This document shows positions 17,185 through 24,286 of a stretch of DNA of 24,286 bases, one piece after another; position 1 is the stretch's first letter; the number at the start of each line of letters is the position of its first letter. Source of the stretch: a bacterium HR20 (GTDB lineage: Bacteria; Bacteroidota; Ignavibacteria; Kapaibacteriales; NICIL-2); assembly GCA_002898675.1 (NCBI GenBank), contig BEHW01000022.1:1-24286 (forward strand). The letters run 5' to 3'. The notes below the pieces were generated by a model, which was not told the origin of the DNA, ran no database searches, and was given only the letters and a program-made list of their open reading frames with translations. A program made the translations under genes and the position numbers.

Positions 17185-17214
17185 CAAAAATACTGCCGCA
17201 GCATGCGTCGCAAA
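17185..17214 (-). promoter_or_regulatory. Candidate Bacteroidetes-type promoter for nuoC
   Basis: On the minus strand: TTTG (17211-17214), 18 bases, TATTTTTG (17185-17192). Both boxes match the consensus TTTG / TAnnTTTG exactly. The -7 box ends 30 bases before the GTG at 17154. This is the best full promoter match in the window. Confidence 0.65.
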
Positions 17215-17259
17215 ATGCAGCAGTTCGCAGGCGAATACTGCTGGATGTAAATTGCCGCC

Positions 17260-18033
17260 ATGACATTCGACGAGCTTCGCTATCAGTTCTTCCAACAACT
17301 TCGTTCAGCGCAGGTCCAGCTCGACGGCTCCCATCCTGGCCGAGAGAACATGCGCCGCGACGTTCTACTCACCGAGCGACTTTCGGATTCCGACGATTCG
17401 AGAATGCTCATCCGCTTCTACAGCTGGCAGCCGTGGTGCATTTCGCTCGGAGCCAATCAGCCCGAGGAGGATGTTGACCAAGCACGAGCAGATGCTGATG
17501 GCATCGAGCTTGTTCGCCGGCCAACCGGCGGTCGGGCGATTCTCCATGCACGCGAGCTGACGTATGCTCTTGCGCTCCGCTTGCGCGATGGACTGACGCA
17601 GGCGCACGTCTATCGGTTCTGGCACGAATGGCTCTGTAGCGTCCTTGCCAGAGTGCTCGGTGCACCGGACCTCGTCTATGCACGCACGCAGCCAGACTTC
17701 CCCTTCCTGCTCCACCGCGAGCCAACGCGATGGCTTTGCTTTGCCTCAAGTGCCCGCTACGAGCTGCTCTGGCGTGGGCGCAAGGTCCTCGGCAGTGCGC
17801 AGCGGCTCTACGGGGACATCTTGCTCCAGCATGGCTCGCTCCTGCTTGACGAAGGGCATGAGCGACTTCCATACTACCTCCGCGACTGCCCCAACCCCGA
17901 GAGCCTCTCCGAATATCTCCGGCAGCGGAGCGCCACGTGCGCAGAGATCGCCGGTCGGCATTTCAGTGCCGAGGAGCTTGCCAGCCGGCTCGCAGACGAA
18001 ATTCGCTGTGCAGAACTCATTGCACCGCAGTAA
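17260..18033 (+). CDS. lipM: Lipoyl/octanoyl transferase, LipM-type (BPL/LplA fold)
   Basis: The 257-residue protein has the lipoyl-protein ligase fold: N-M-x-x-D (residues 30-34), [21 protein letters not shown], and [19 protein letters not shown] with Lys175 in GRKVLGSAQ. It also has Cys160 in [12 protein letters not shown], 15 residues before that Lys. That Cys position marks octanoyltransferases of the LipM type, which move octanoate from ACP to lipoyl domains; a ligase LplA would not need it. Ligase activity cannot be excluded. The ATG at 17260 is preceded by a poor -7-like TAAATTG. It is divergent from nuoC, with 105 bases between starts, and 31 bases ahead of the flavoprotein gene. Cytoplasmic. 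Confidence 0.78.
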   Translation: MTFDELRYQFFQQLRSAQVQLDGSHPGRENMRRDVLLTERLSDSDDSRMLIRFYSWQPWCISLGANQPEEDVDQARADADGIELVRRPTGGRAILHARELTYALALRLRDGLTQAHVYRFWHEWLCSVLARVLGAPDLVYARTQPDFPFLLHREPTRWLCFASSARYELLWRGRKVLGSAQRLYGDILLQHGSLLLDEGHERLPYYLRDCPNPESLSEYLRQRSATCAEIAGRHFSAEELASRLADEIRCAELIAPQ

Positions 18034-18064
18034 CGTTCAGACACACTGGATACGTATTTTCCCT

Positions 18065-19249
18065 ATGTCTCACACGCTGGAGTACCATCCAATGGCGTAC
18101 TGGAACTACCTCCTCATCGGTGGTGGGATGGCATCTGCCGCAGCAGCACAAGCAATTTCCCAGCATCAGCCGAGCAGCTCGATTGCAATCTTGACTGCTG
18201 AGCCACACCCACCGTACAAACGCCCTCCGCTCTCGAAAGCGCTCTGGAAAGGCGCCTCACTCGATGAGCTGTGGTTTACGCTCAACGGCAACGTCCAGGT
18301 CCACACCGCATGCCGTGCCATCGAGCTAAATCTCGAAGCGCACACTGTGCTTGACGAACGAGGAGAAACCCACCACTACAAGAAGCTTTTACTGGCAACT
18401 GGCGGCACGCCGCGCACGCCTTGGGGTGAGGGCATCATCTACTTCCGCACACTCGACGATTATGAGCAACTCCGCTCTGTTGCCGATCGCGGCGGGCACG
18501 TCCTGGTCATCGGTGGTGGCTTCATCGGTTCAGAAATCGCTGCTGCCCTTGCGAGCAATGGTGTGGCCGTCACAATGCTCTTCCCTGAAGAGGGGATTGG
18601 CGCACGAATGTTTCCAACTGCTCTTTCGCGCTTCCTCACCGAGCAGTACCGAGCGCGCGGCGTGACCGTCCGTACAGGCGAAACACTTGCACACTTGGAA
18701 CGGCATGGCAGCCGTTGGCGTGCGTTTACCAACAGTGGCCCATCGCTCGAGGCAGATGCCGTCGTTGCCGGGTTAGGAATTGAACCTGCCACACAGCTTG
18801 CATCCAATGCGGGATTGACTATTGACAACGGCATTGTCGTGGACGAATACCTCCGCACCTCGCACCCTGACGTGTATGCGGCAGGGGATGTCGTCAACTT
18901 TTACTGCTCACCGTTGGGCGAACGCATTCGCGTCGAACACGAAGACAACGCACTTACTCAAGGTGCGATCGCTGGGGAAAACATGACAGGCTCTGCACAT
19001 CGCTACGAGTACCTGCCGATGTTCTACTCGGACCTGTTCGAGTTCGGCTACGAAGCTGTCGGGCTGCTCGATTCCCGCCTCGAGATCGTCGAGGACTGGC
19101 GCGAGCCGTACCGAGAAGGCGTTGTGTACTATTGCCGCGAGGGCATCGTGCGGGGGGTTCTGCTCTGGAATGTTTGGGAGCGCGTCGAGGCCGCTCGCCA
19201 ACTGATCGCCGGCCGTGAACGTGCCGCTGCTGGTGCGATCGAGTGGTAG
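18065..19249 (+). CDS. FAD/NAD(P)-dependent oxidoreductase, AIF/rubredoxin-reductase-like
   Basis: This 394-residue flavoprotein has an N-terminal FAD GxGxxA-type motif (LIGGGMASAA, Gly19-Gly21), a YKRPPLSKALW segment that is characteristic of AIF-like and ferredoxin-reductase-like proteins, an NAD-binding GGGFIGSE at 150-157, and the second FAD contact YAAGDV with Asp275. The C-terminal part (FEFGYEAVGLLDS, then GVLLWNVWERVEAAR) matches the dimerisation domain of this group. It should pass electrons from NADH to a small redox protein. No rubredoxin, ferredoxin or thioredoxin is encoded beside it. ATG at 18065; an ATG at 18092 (MAYWNYLLIGGG) is equally possible. It follows lipM by 31 bases and probably shares its transcript. 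No Cys pair for disulfide reduction is seen. Confidence 0.85.
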   Translation: MSHTLEYHPMAYWNYLLIGGGMASAAAAQAISQHQPSSSIAILTAEPHPPYKRPPLSKALWKGASLDELWFTLNGNVQVHTACRAIELNLEAHTVLDERGETHHYKKLLLATGGTPRTPWGEGIIYFRTLDDYEQLRSVADRGGHVLVIGGGFIGSEIAAALASNGVAVTMLFPEEGIGARMFPTALSRFLTEQYRARGVTVRTGETLAHLERHGSRWRAFTNSGPSLEADAVVAGLGIEPATQLASNAGLTIDNGIVVDEYLRTSHPDVYAAGDVVNFYCSPLGERIRVEHEDNALTQGAIAGENMTGSAHRYEYLPMFYSDLFEFGYEAVGLLDSRLEIVEDWREPYREGVVYYCREGIVRGVLLWNVWERVEAARQLIAGRERAAAGAIEW

Positions 19250-19314
19250 GCACGAGCACTGGATGTGTGGTCGCAAGTATGCACCCAGCAAGCTGTGCCG
19301 TGAACAGAAGCGGC

Positions 19315-19322
19315 TATTTTTG
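19315..19322 (+). promoter_or_regulatory. Candidate -7 element close to the bi-domain oxidoreductase start
   Basis: TATTTTTG matches TAnnTTTG exactly and ends five bases before the ATG at 19328; the -33 region is only GCTG at a 19-base spacing. If used, transcription would begin at or next to the start codon, giving a leaderless mRNA. Confidence 0.45.
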
Positions 19323-19327
19323 CTCCC

Positions 19328-21508
19328 ATGATGCGCCAGATTGCACAACATCTCCAGAGCGGCAAGGTTTCGCTTGAGCACGTTCCACTCCCGACGTGCA
19401 GCGAGGGCGCGGTCCTCGTCCGCGTGGTGCGCTCCTTGGTGAGCGTCGGGACCGAGCGAGCAAGTCTTGAATCGGGCAAACAATCGCTCCTGGAACGAGC
19501 GCGGAAGCATCCGGACCAAGTCCGCACCGTCCTCGATATGCTTCGCCGCAACGGCATCGGGGCAACGATTGCGACCATCCGCGCGCGGCTGGATGCTTTC
19601 CGCCCGTTAGGCTACAGTGCCGCTGGGATCGTTGTGGAGTCGCGCTGTCCGGAGTACGCAGCTGGCGATCGCGTCGCATGTGCCGGCGCGCAATACGCAC
19701 ACCATGCCGAGTACATCGCCGTACCGAAACACCTTGTCGCCCGCATTCCCGAGAGCGTCAGTTTCGACGAGGCAGCGTACACCACGCTCGGTGCAATTGC
19801 GCTCCAGGGCATCCGCCAAGCGTCGCCACGGCTGGGAGAGACAGTGCTCGTCATCGGGCTGGGGCTCTTGGGACAGCTCACCTGCGCTCTCCTTCGGGCC
19901 AATGGCTGCCGTGTGATTGGGATGGACATTCGCTCCGAGATCTTCGATGCAGCACGTGCAAGTGGATGCGATCTGGTTCTTCCCAGTGAGCGCGGCAGCC
20001 TACCTGCCATCATGAGCGCAACCAACAGCCACGGCGCCGACTGCGTCATCATCACCGCTTCGACGCCATCGAATGCACCGCTCGAACTTGCCATCGCTGC
20101 CGCACGGAAAAAAGCTGCAATCGTCGTCGTCGGTGCAGTCGGAATGAATGTCCCCCGCGGGCCGTTCTACGAAAAGGAACTCGAACTCAAGATTGCAACA
20201 AGCTACGGCCCCGGACGCTACGACCCGCTCTACGAAGAACGCGGCGTTGACTATCCGTTCGCTTACGTCCGCTGGACGGAGCAACGAAACATGGCGGCAT
20301 TTCTCGACGCACTGGCTCGGCGGACCATTGCCATCGAACACTTGACCACGCATCGCATCCCGTTCGAGGAAGCCGAGCGTGCCTACCAGCTCATCAGCGA
20401 GCCAGGAACTGAGCGCGTCCTCGGTGTGCTGCTGTGCTATCCAGCAGCGGAAGAACTCCCAGCCACGCGCGCTGTTGAATACCCCGTTCCCTCGCAGCGC
20501 AGCACTGCACCGATTGGGATCGGTTTCCTCGGCGCTGGAGGGTTCGCGCAGAGCACGCTCCTGCCGATCCTCCGTAGGCTCGAGGTACGCTTGGAATCAC
20601 TTGCAACGCGTTCACCCCTTAGCGCGCACAGCGCAGCACGGCACTTCGGCTTCCGTCGGAGTACCACCGATGCTCGGGAGGTCATCGCCGATCCGCGCGT
20701 TGAGCTTGTTGTCTGCGCAACGCGGCACGATACGCATGCCGAGTACGTCTGCGCCGCGCTCGATGCAGGCAAAGCCGTGTTCGTCGAAAAACCGCTCTGC
20801 TGTACTCCAGAGGAGCTGGCAGAAATTGACCGCCGGATTGCTCGCTGGGGCGAGCGCGTCATGGTTGGGTTCAATCGGCGCTTCAGCCCAGCAGTGCGTG
20901 CAATTGCAGAACACTTCGCACATCGCGTTGCACCGATGGCGATAAGCTATCGCTTCAACGCAGGTGCGCTCCCGCCGTCGAGCTGGATCCAAGATCCCGC
21001 ACAGGGCGGACGCATTATCGGCGAAGCCTGCCACGCGCTCGATGTCATGGTGTTCCTGACAGGGTCTCTGCCGGTGGAAGTTGTAGCCTATGCACTACCA
21101 CCTATTGCACCAGGAGTGCTGCACGATACCGTTACGGCGCTCATTCGCTTTGCCGATGGCTCCATCGGAACGCTGCAGTATTGGAGCAACGGCGACCGCG
21201 CAATCGAAAAGGAATGGTGCGAAGTATCCTGCCAAGAACGGAGCGCAATTTTGGAAAATTTCCATCACATCCGGCTCGCACGCGATGGGAAGGTTCGCCG
21301 CTACCGCTTCGGCGCAGGCAAAGGGCACCGTGAAGAACTCGAAGCAACAGTTGCAGCAGTCACCACTGGATCGCCAATGCCGATACCCTACGAGCAGCTG
21401 CGCGCTGTAACGCTGGCGACCTTTGCGATCGTGGAATCCCTTCGCACGGGAGGCAGGCCAGTTCTCCTTGAGAGCCTCGATCCCCGCACTCAGTCAGCGA
21501 ACAGGTAA
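19328..21508 (+). CDS. Bi-domain oxidoreductase: MDR dehydrogenase fused to Gfo/Idh/MocA domain
   Basis: The 726-residue protein joins two NAD(P)-binding enzymes. Residues 1-370 are a medium-chain dehydrogenase-like domain (GHPLGYSA-type segment, GDRVACAG, Rossmann GLGLLG at 177-182), lacking the four-Cys structural zinc site. After a short linker, residues 395-720 are a Gfo/Idh/MocA domain, with GFLGAGG at 399-405 and the catalytic EKP at 487-489. This fusion is a recognised family often found in exopolysaccharide or glycan gene clusters; its substrate is not established. Here it is not among glycan genes. The ATG at 19328 is followed by a second ATG (M-M); I kept the first. Its 3' end overlaps the convergent HNH gene by 19 bases. 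Confidence 0.88.
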   Translation: MMRQIAQHLQSGKVSLEHVPLPTCSEGAVLVRVVRSLVSVGTERASLESGKQSLLERARKHPDQVRTVLDMLRRNGIGATIATIRARLDAFRPLGYSAAGIVVESRCPEYAAGDRVACAGAQYAHHAEYIAVPKHLVARIPESVSFDEAAYTTLGAIALQGIRQASPRLGETVLVIGLGLLGQLTCALLRANGCRVIGMDIRSEIFDAARASGCDLVLPSERGSLPAIMSATNSHGADCVIITASTPSNAPLELAIAAARKKAAIVVVGAVGMNVPRGPFYEKELELKIATSYGPGRYDPLYEERGVDYPFAYVRWTEQRNMAAFLDALARRTIAIEHLTTHRIPFEEAERAYQLISEPGTERVLGVLLCYPAAEELPATRAVEYPVPSQRSTAPIGIGFLGAGGFAQSTLLPILRRLEVRLESLATRSPLSAHSAARHFGFRRSTTDAREVIADPRVELVVCATRHDTHAEYVCAALDAGKAVFVEKPLCCTPEELAEIDRRIARWGERVMVGFNRRFSPAVRAIAEHFAHRVAPMAISYRFNAGALPPSSWIQDPAQGGRIIGEACHALDVMVFLTGSLPVEVVAYALPPIAPGVLHDTVTALIRFADGSIGTLQYWSNGDRAIEKEWCEVSCQERSAILENFHHIRLARDGKVRRYRFGAGKGHREELEATVAAVTTGSPMPIPYEQLRAVTLATFAIVESLRTGGRPVLLESLDPRTQSANR

Positions 21509-22092
21509 GGGCGCCATTCGCGCTCGACCGAACCCATGAAGTTGCGGAGGAAGACGATGTGATTGGGCTTGCGAGGGATACTCCGAAGTCGCATGCCCGC
21601 TTCCTCGGGGGTACGATTGCCCTTTCGATTGTTGCAAGGAACACAGGCAGTCACCAAGTTCTCCCACGAATCGCTTCCGCCACGGGAACGCGGGATGACG
21701 TGGTCAATCGTCAGCGGTGCAGATCGCGTCCCGCAGTATTGGCAGGCAAATCCATCTCGGCGGAGAATGTTCCGCCGGGAAAGCTCCACCTTTTTGTATG
21801 GCACGCGGATGTACGCATGCAACCGAATAACGCTCGGATAGGGGTACGCATGCCGCACCGAACGGATGAGGGCACCGTTGCGTGTTTCGACCAGCTCTGC
21901 TTTGTCGAGAAGCAGCAAGAGCAGAGCCTTGCGGACATTGCAGATCAAGATCGGCTCGTAGCTTTGGTTGAGCACCAGGACACGTCCGCCATTGAGCGAG
22001 CCTGGCGAGCGCGTGGAGGCTCCTTTGCCATCTGCGAGGGGAACGAATCGGTATGAGCCGAAGGCTATAGCCCTCCGTGGATGATCGAACAT
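21490..22092 (-). CDS. HNH endonuclease family protein
   Basis: The 200-residue protein has a conserved N-terminal half (RVLVLNQSYEPILICNVRKA near 37-56) and an HNH/zinc domain: Cys117 and Cys120 in CQYCG, Asp130-His131 in IDHVIPRS, Asn145 in WENLVTAC, and Cys150-Cys153 in ACVPCNNRKG. This two-part arrangement is widespread and conserved in Bacteroidota and relatives, and its cellular role is not known; it is not obviously tied to a restriction system or phage here. I used the ATG at 22092; a GTG at 22131 would add 13 residues with no supporting motif. Its end overlaps the preceding plus-strand gene by 19 bases. Confidence 0.85.
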   Translation of the reverse strand: MFDHPRRAIAFGSYRFVPLADGKGASTRSPGSLNGGRVLVLNQSYEPILICNVRKALLLLLLDKAELVETRNGALIRSVRHAYPYPSVIRLHAYIRVPYKKVELSRRNILRRDGFACQYCGTRSAPLTIDHVIPRSRGGSDSWENLVTACVPCNNRKGNRTPEEAGMRLRSIPRKPNHIVFLRNFMGSVEREWRPYLFAD

Positions 22093-22146
22093 GATGATCG
22101 CACATAACGCGTGCAGCGCACCTCGATGCACCGCGTTCTTCGCGAG

Positions 22147-22154
22147 CGAAAATA
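22147..22154 (-). promoter_or_regulatory. Possible -7 element for the HNH gene
   Basis: Minus strand TATTTTCG, one mismatch from TAnnTTTG, 54 bases before the ATG at 22092. No TTTG found at the -33 distance. Low confidence. Confidence 0.25.
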
Positions 22155-22199
22155 GTAAATCGCGCAGGCGACATTCTGTAAGGTTTTTGCAACGCGCTG

Positions 22200-22207
22200 T
22201 AGTTTTG
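22200..22207 (+). promoter_or_regulatory. Candidate -7 element for the DUF1573 gene
   Basis: TAGTTTTG matches TAnnTTTG exactly, 34 bases before the ATG at 22242. The region 19 bases upstream has no TTTG; a TTTG at 22186-22189 is only 10 bases away. With the HNH -7 at 22147-22154, this is a divergent promoter region. Confidence 0.4.
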
Positions 22208-22229
22208 TCCTGTGCGTGTGAGGACCATC

Positions 22230-22234
22230 AGGAG
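22230..22234 (+). promoter_or_regulatory. Shine-Dalgarno that fixes the DUF1573 start
   Basis: AGGAG lies seven bases before the ATG at 22242, the one start that also exposes a clean signal peptide. It rules out an upstream in-frame GTG at 22212. Confidence 0.75.
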
Positions 22235-22241
22235 AAACGCT

Positions 22242-22595
22242 ATGCGGAATGCACTCATTGCGTGTGCGCTCATCATTGGCTTGCAGACGGGACCAGAAAT
22301 GCAATTGGTGCCACCGAAGCTCGAGTTGCATGCAGATTCAGCCGGCTTTGCCCAAGGTCGCGTGAAGGTGCTCAACCGAGGTGGAGAGCCACTCCAGTTA
22401 CGGAAGGTTGTCCCATCGTGCAAGTGCGCTGCAGCAACTGTGCTCACCAATCCCATCTATCCGCTCGAGGTAGGGGAAATTCTCGTGCACATCAATACCC
22501 GCGATTGGCGTGATAGTATCAGTACCGTCGAGCTGGAGATCGAATCAAATGCAGCGCCAACGCGGTACGTGGTCACCGTTCACCGCCGCCGTTGA
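22242..22595 (+). CDS. DUF1573 domain secreted protein
   Basis: The 117-residue protein begins with a signal sequence (MRNALIACALIIGLQTG) and contains a single DUF1573-like domain: the KVLNRGGEPLQL strand, the Cys-x-Cys of PSCKCAAA and a later PLEVGEILVHI. DUF1573 is an immunoglobulin-like fold common in secreted proteins of Bacteroidota; the function of single-domain forms is unknown. The spacing of the two Cys residues (residues about 62-66) is the family hallmark. Start fixed by the adjacent ribosome-binding site. The S41 protease gene starts 98 bases after its stop, and no promoter is seen in that gap, so they could be co-transcribed. Confidence 0.8.
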   Translation: MRNALIACALIIGLQTGPEMQLVPPKLELHADSAGFAQGRVKVLNRGGEPLQLRKVVPSCKCAAATVLTNPIYPLEVGEILVHINTRDWRDSISTVELEIESNAAPTRYVVTVHRRR

Positions 22596-22693
22596 TGCAA
22601 TCGAAGAGCGCAGCTTTCCGTCTTGCGTCCTCGAACGCTATCGGAATCGCCGGTAGCACGTCGTGGTCGTCACCATTGAGGTAGAAACACCCC

Positions 22694-23977
22694 ATGCAGC
22701 GGCGCATTGCATTCTATGTCGTCAGTGCAATTGTCCTCGGGATTGTCATCGGCAGTCTGGTGACCTCCCGTGTAGTGTCCGGCGACAGCATCTACGACCA
22801 GGTCGAGAAGTTTAGCACCATTTTGAACATGGCTGCAAAGAACTACGTCGAGGAGGTGGATACCCAAAAGCTCACCGAAGCAGCCATCAAGGGAATGCTC
22901 GCGGAACTCGACCCACACTCGGTATACATCCCCCCGAAGGAAATGAAGCGTGTCGAAGAAGATTTCCGCGGGAGTTTCGAAGGCATCGGTGTGGAGTTCG
23001 ACATCATCAACGACACGATCACGATTGTCTCCCCAATCGCTGGCGGGCCCTCCGAAAAGCTGGGAATTCTTCCGGGTGACAAGATCGTCAAGATTGATGG
23101 AGAAAGTGCCGTCGGGATGACCCGCGAGGATGTACCGAAAAAATTGCGCGGCCCGAAAGGCACCGTCGTGACCGTGAGCATCAAACGCGAAGGCGAACCG
23201 AAGTTGCTCGACTTTGTCATCACCCGCGATAAAATCCCGCTCTACAGCGTCTCGGCTACGTACATGGTGCCGGGCACCGACATTGGCTACATCTCGCTCA
23301 ACCGTTTTGCAGCGACAACCTACAAAGAGTTCATGGACGGCATCGCCAAGCTGCGGCAGCAAGGGATGAAGCGGCTCGTGCTCGACCTCCGGAATAATCC
23401 CGGCGGCTACATGGACCAAGCCCGCCTCATTGCCGATGAGTTCATCCCGGCCGGCTACAAGATCGTGTACACAAAAGCACGGCGTCCGGAGTTCGAGGAG
23501 GTTTATACATCCACCAGTGGTGGCTCGTTGGAGAAGACCCCCGTCGTCGTATTGATCAACGGTGGCTCGGCTTCGGCCAGTGAAATCGTTTCCGGCGCAT
23601 TGCAAGACCTCGACCGCGGATTGATCGTCGGAGAGACATCCTTCGGGAAAGGATTGGTTCAGCGGCAATACGAACTGGGCGATGGCTCTGGGTTGCGGCT
23701 GACTATCGCGCGGTACTACACACCCTCAGGGCGCCTCATCCAACGCCCGTACAAAGACAAAGACAAGTACTACCGCGGCGAAGGCCGTATCGAACTTGAC
23801 GACGCGGAAAACATCACGCATGAATCGGAAAAAGTTGATTCGACACGCCCAGTCTTCCGGACTCTAAGCGGACGGAAAGTGTTCGGCGGTGGCGGAATCA
23901 CACCGGATTACTTCGTCAAGAGCGACACCATCAACTCCTTCAGCCGCCAGCTTCGGAGCAAGGGCGTTTTCTTCTAG
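22694..23977 (+). CDS. S41 C-terminal processing protease (CtpA-type), 5' portion ending at an in-frame TAG
   Basis: The reading up to the TAG has 427 residues. A membrane anchor or signal segment spans residues 5-24. A PDZ domain follows (GIGVEF, GILPGDKIVKIDG, about 95-175), then the S41 catalytic domain with Ser294 in GGSASASE, Lys319 in SFGKG and Gln323, the spacing of the Ser-Lys-Gln triad in B. subtilis CtpB. The enzyme would trim envelope or periplasmic proteins. A TAG at 23975-23977 interrupts it, yet the same frame continues to the window end (see the next entry). The catalytic domain is complete without the tail, so a shortened protein could still be active. An AGG-containing GAGGT at 22678-22682 is 11 bases before the ATG, a loose Shine-Dalgarno. 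Confidence 0.92.
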   Translation: MQRRIAFYVVSAIVLGIVIGSLVTSRVVSGDSIYDQVEKFSTILNMAAKNYVEEVDTQKLTEAAIKGMLAELDPHSVYIPPKEMKRVEEDFRGSFEGIGVEFDIINDTITIVSPIAGGPSEKLGILPGDKIVKIDGESAVGMTREDVPKKLRGPKGTVVTVSIKREGEPKLLDFVITRDKIPLYSVSATYMVPGTDIGYISLNRFAATTYKEFMDGIAKLRQQGMKRLVLDLRNNPGGYMDQARLIADEFIPAGYKIVYTKARRPEFEEVYTSTSGGSLEKTPVVVLINGGSASASEIVSGALQDLDRGLIVGETSFGKGLVQRQYELGDGSGLRLTIARYYTPSGRLIQRPYKDKDKYYRGEGRIELDDAENITHESEKVDSTRPVFRTLSGRKVFGGGGITPDYFVKSDTINSFSRQLRSKGVFF

Positions 23978-24286
23978 TACGTCACCAACGAGTACCTCAA
24001 GCTCCATAGCGCCGAACTCCATCAGCGCTTCGGCGAAGACCTCTACCGCTTTGCCAAGGAGTTCACCGTTGGCGATGAGATGATCGCTGGGCTCCGCGCC
24101 CTGGCAGAACGGAAAGGCATCGAATGGAACGAACAGCTCTACAAACAAGACGAAGAATTCATCCGCACCGAGTTGAAAGCGCGCGTGGCATATGGACTGT
24201 TCGGCAGCAACGGCTCCTCGCTTGTGTACATGCCAATTGACCGCCAGCTGCGGAAGTCAATCGAGCTACTCCCTGAAGCTGCCCGA
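23978..24286 (+). pseudogene. In-frame continuation of the S41 protease C-terminal domain after the TAG, cut by the window end
   Basis: After the TAG the same frame stays open for 103 codons with no start near its beginning. Its translation (YVTNEYLKLHSAELHQRF first, later LKARVAYGLFG and IDRQLRKSIELL) fits the C-terminal domain of S41 proteases in Bacteroidota and relatives, in which the catalytic part is followed by a helical region ending in a D...KAIELL-like helix. The normal protein would read through the TAG position as one residue (often polar or charged in relatives). Together the two parts reach 531 codons and are still open. No decay is visible, so the interruption is recent, a sequencing error, or tolerated by readthrough. 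I labelled it pseudogene for lack of a better type. Confidence 0.75.

Noticed and set aside
22670..23668. Minus-strand open frame of 332 codons opposite the S41 protease
   Set aside because: No family motif is seen, while the plus strand encodes PDZ and S41 catalytic motifs.
23975..23977. Genome-wide reassignment of TAG to an amino acid
   Set aside because: TAG ends eight other genes in the window (for example fabF and the DUF488 gene) exactly where the families end.
1..24286. tRNA, rRNA, CRISPR arrays, insertion sequences or prophage genes
   Set aside because: I saw no repeat-spacer pattern, transposase motif, terminal inverted repeat or tRNA-like cloverleaf. Gaps are all about 150 bases or shorter. 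A dedicated covariance-model search could still find a small RNA.

Overview
The window reads as chromosomal DNA from a moderately GC-rich member of the Bacteroidota/Chlorobiota (FCB) group, possibly a Kapabacteria- or Ignavibacteria-like lineage. This is inferred from three things. The first gene ends in a type IX secretion (Por) sorting domain. Several gaps carry exact or near matches to the TAnnTTTG -7 element of Bacteroidetes primary-sigma promoters. Most genes lack Shine-Dalgarno sequences. The last gene has the long C-terminal domain I associate with S41 proteases of this group. I see no 16S, tRNA or other taxonomic anchor, so the assignment is an inference.

Layout. 1-2814: a 5'-truncated secreted M4 metalloprotease with a beta-propeller and T9SS tail. 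2839-6423: L-asparaginase and the mismatch-repair ATPase MutS. 6493-7818: a five-heme c-type cytochrome lipoprotein, convergent with a PilM/actin-fold-like protein (7827-8762, minus). 8864-12166: a plus-strand run of thiamine pyrophosphokinase, a DUF2795 protein, an AEC permease, a DUF3108 periplasmic protein and an unrecognised secreted or anchored protein. 12276-16052: fabF, a Wzi-like outer-membrane barrel and a SAM methyltransferase, with overlapping start and stop codons. 16117-16479: a DUF488 protein, convergent with a stand-alone nuoC (16540-17154, minus). 17260-21508: a LipM-type octanoyltransferase, an AIF/rubredoxin-reductase-like flavoprotein, and a two-domain dehydrogenase fusion. 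21490-22092 (minus): an HNH nuclease. 22242-24286: a DUF1573 protein and an S41 (CtpA-type) protease.

Most of this is housekeeping and envelope biology, with no mobile element, CRISPR array, defence island or RNA gene that I can support. The most notable observation is in the S41 protease. An in-frame TAG at 23975-23977 is followed by 103 more codons, open to the window end, that read as the missing C-terminal domain of the same protein. That makes it a fresh nonsense mutation, a readthrough site or a base error. TAG is an ordinary stop in this window (8 of the other 20 genes), so genome-wide recoding is unlikely.

No stretch longer than about 150 bases lacks a gene. The larger gaps (8763-8863, 12167-12275, 17155-17259, 22093-22241) hold candidate promoters, listed below. 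I see no convincing factor-independent terminators.
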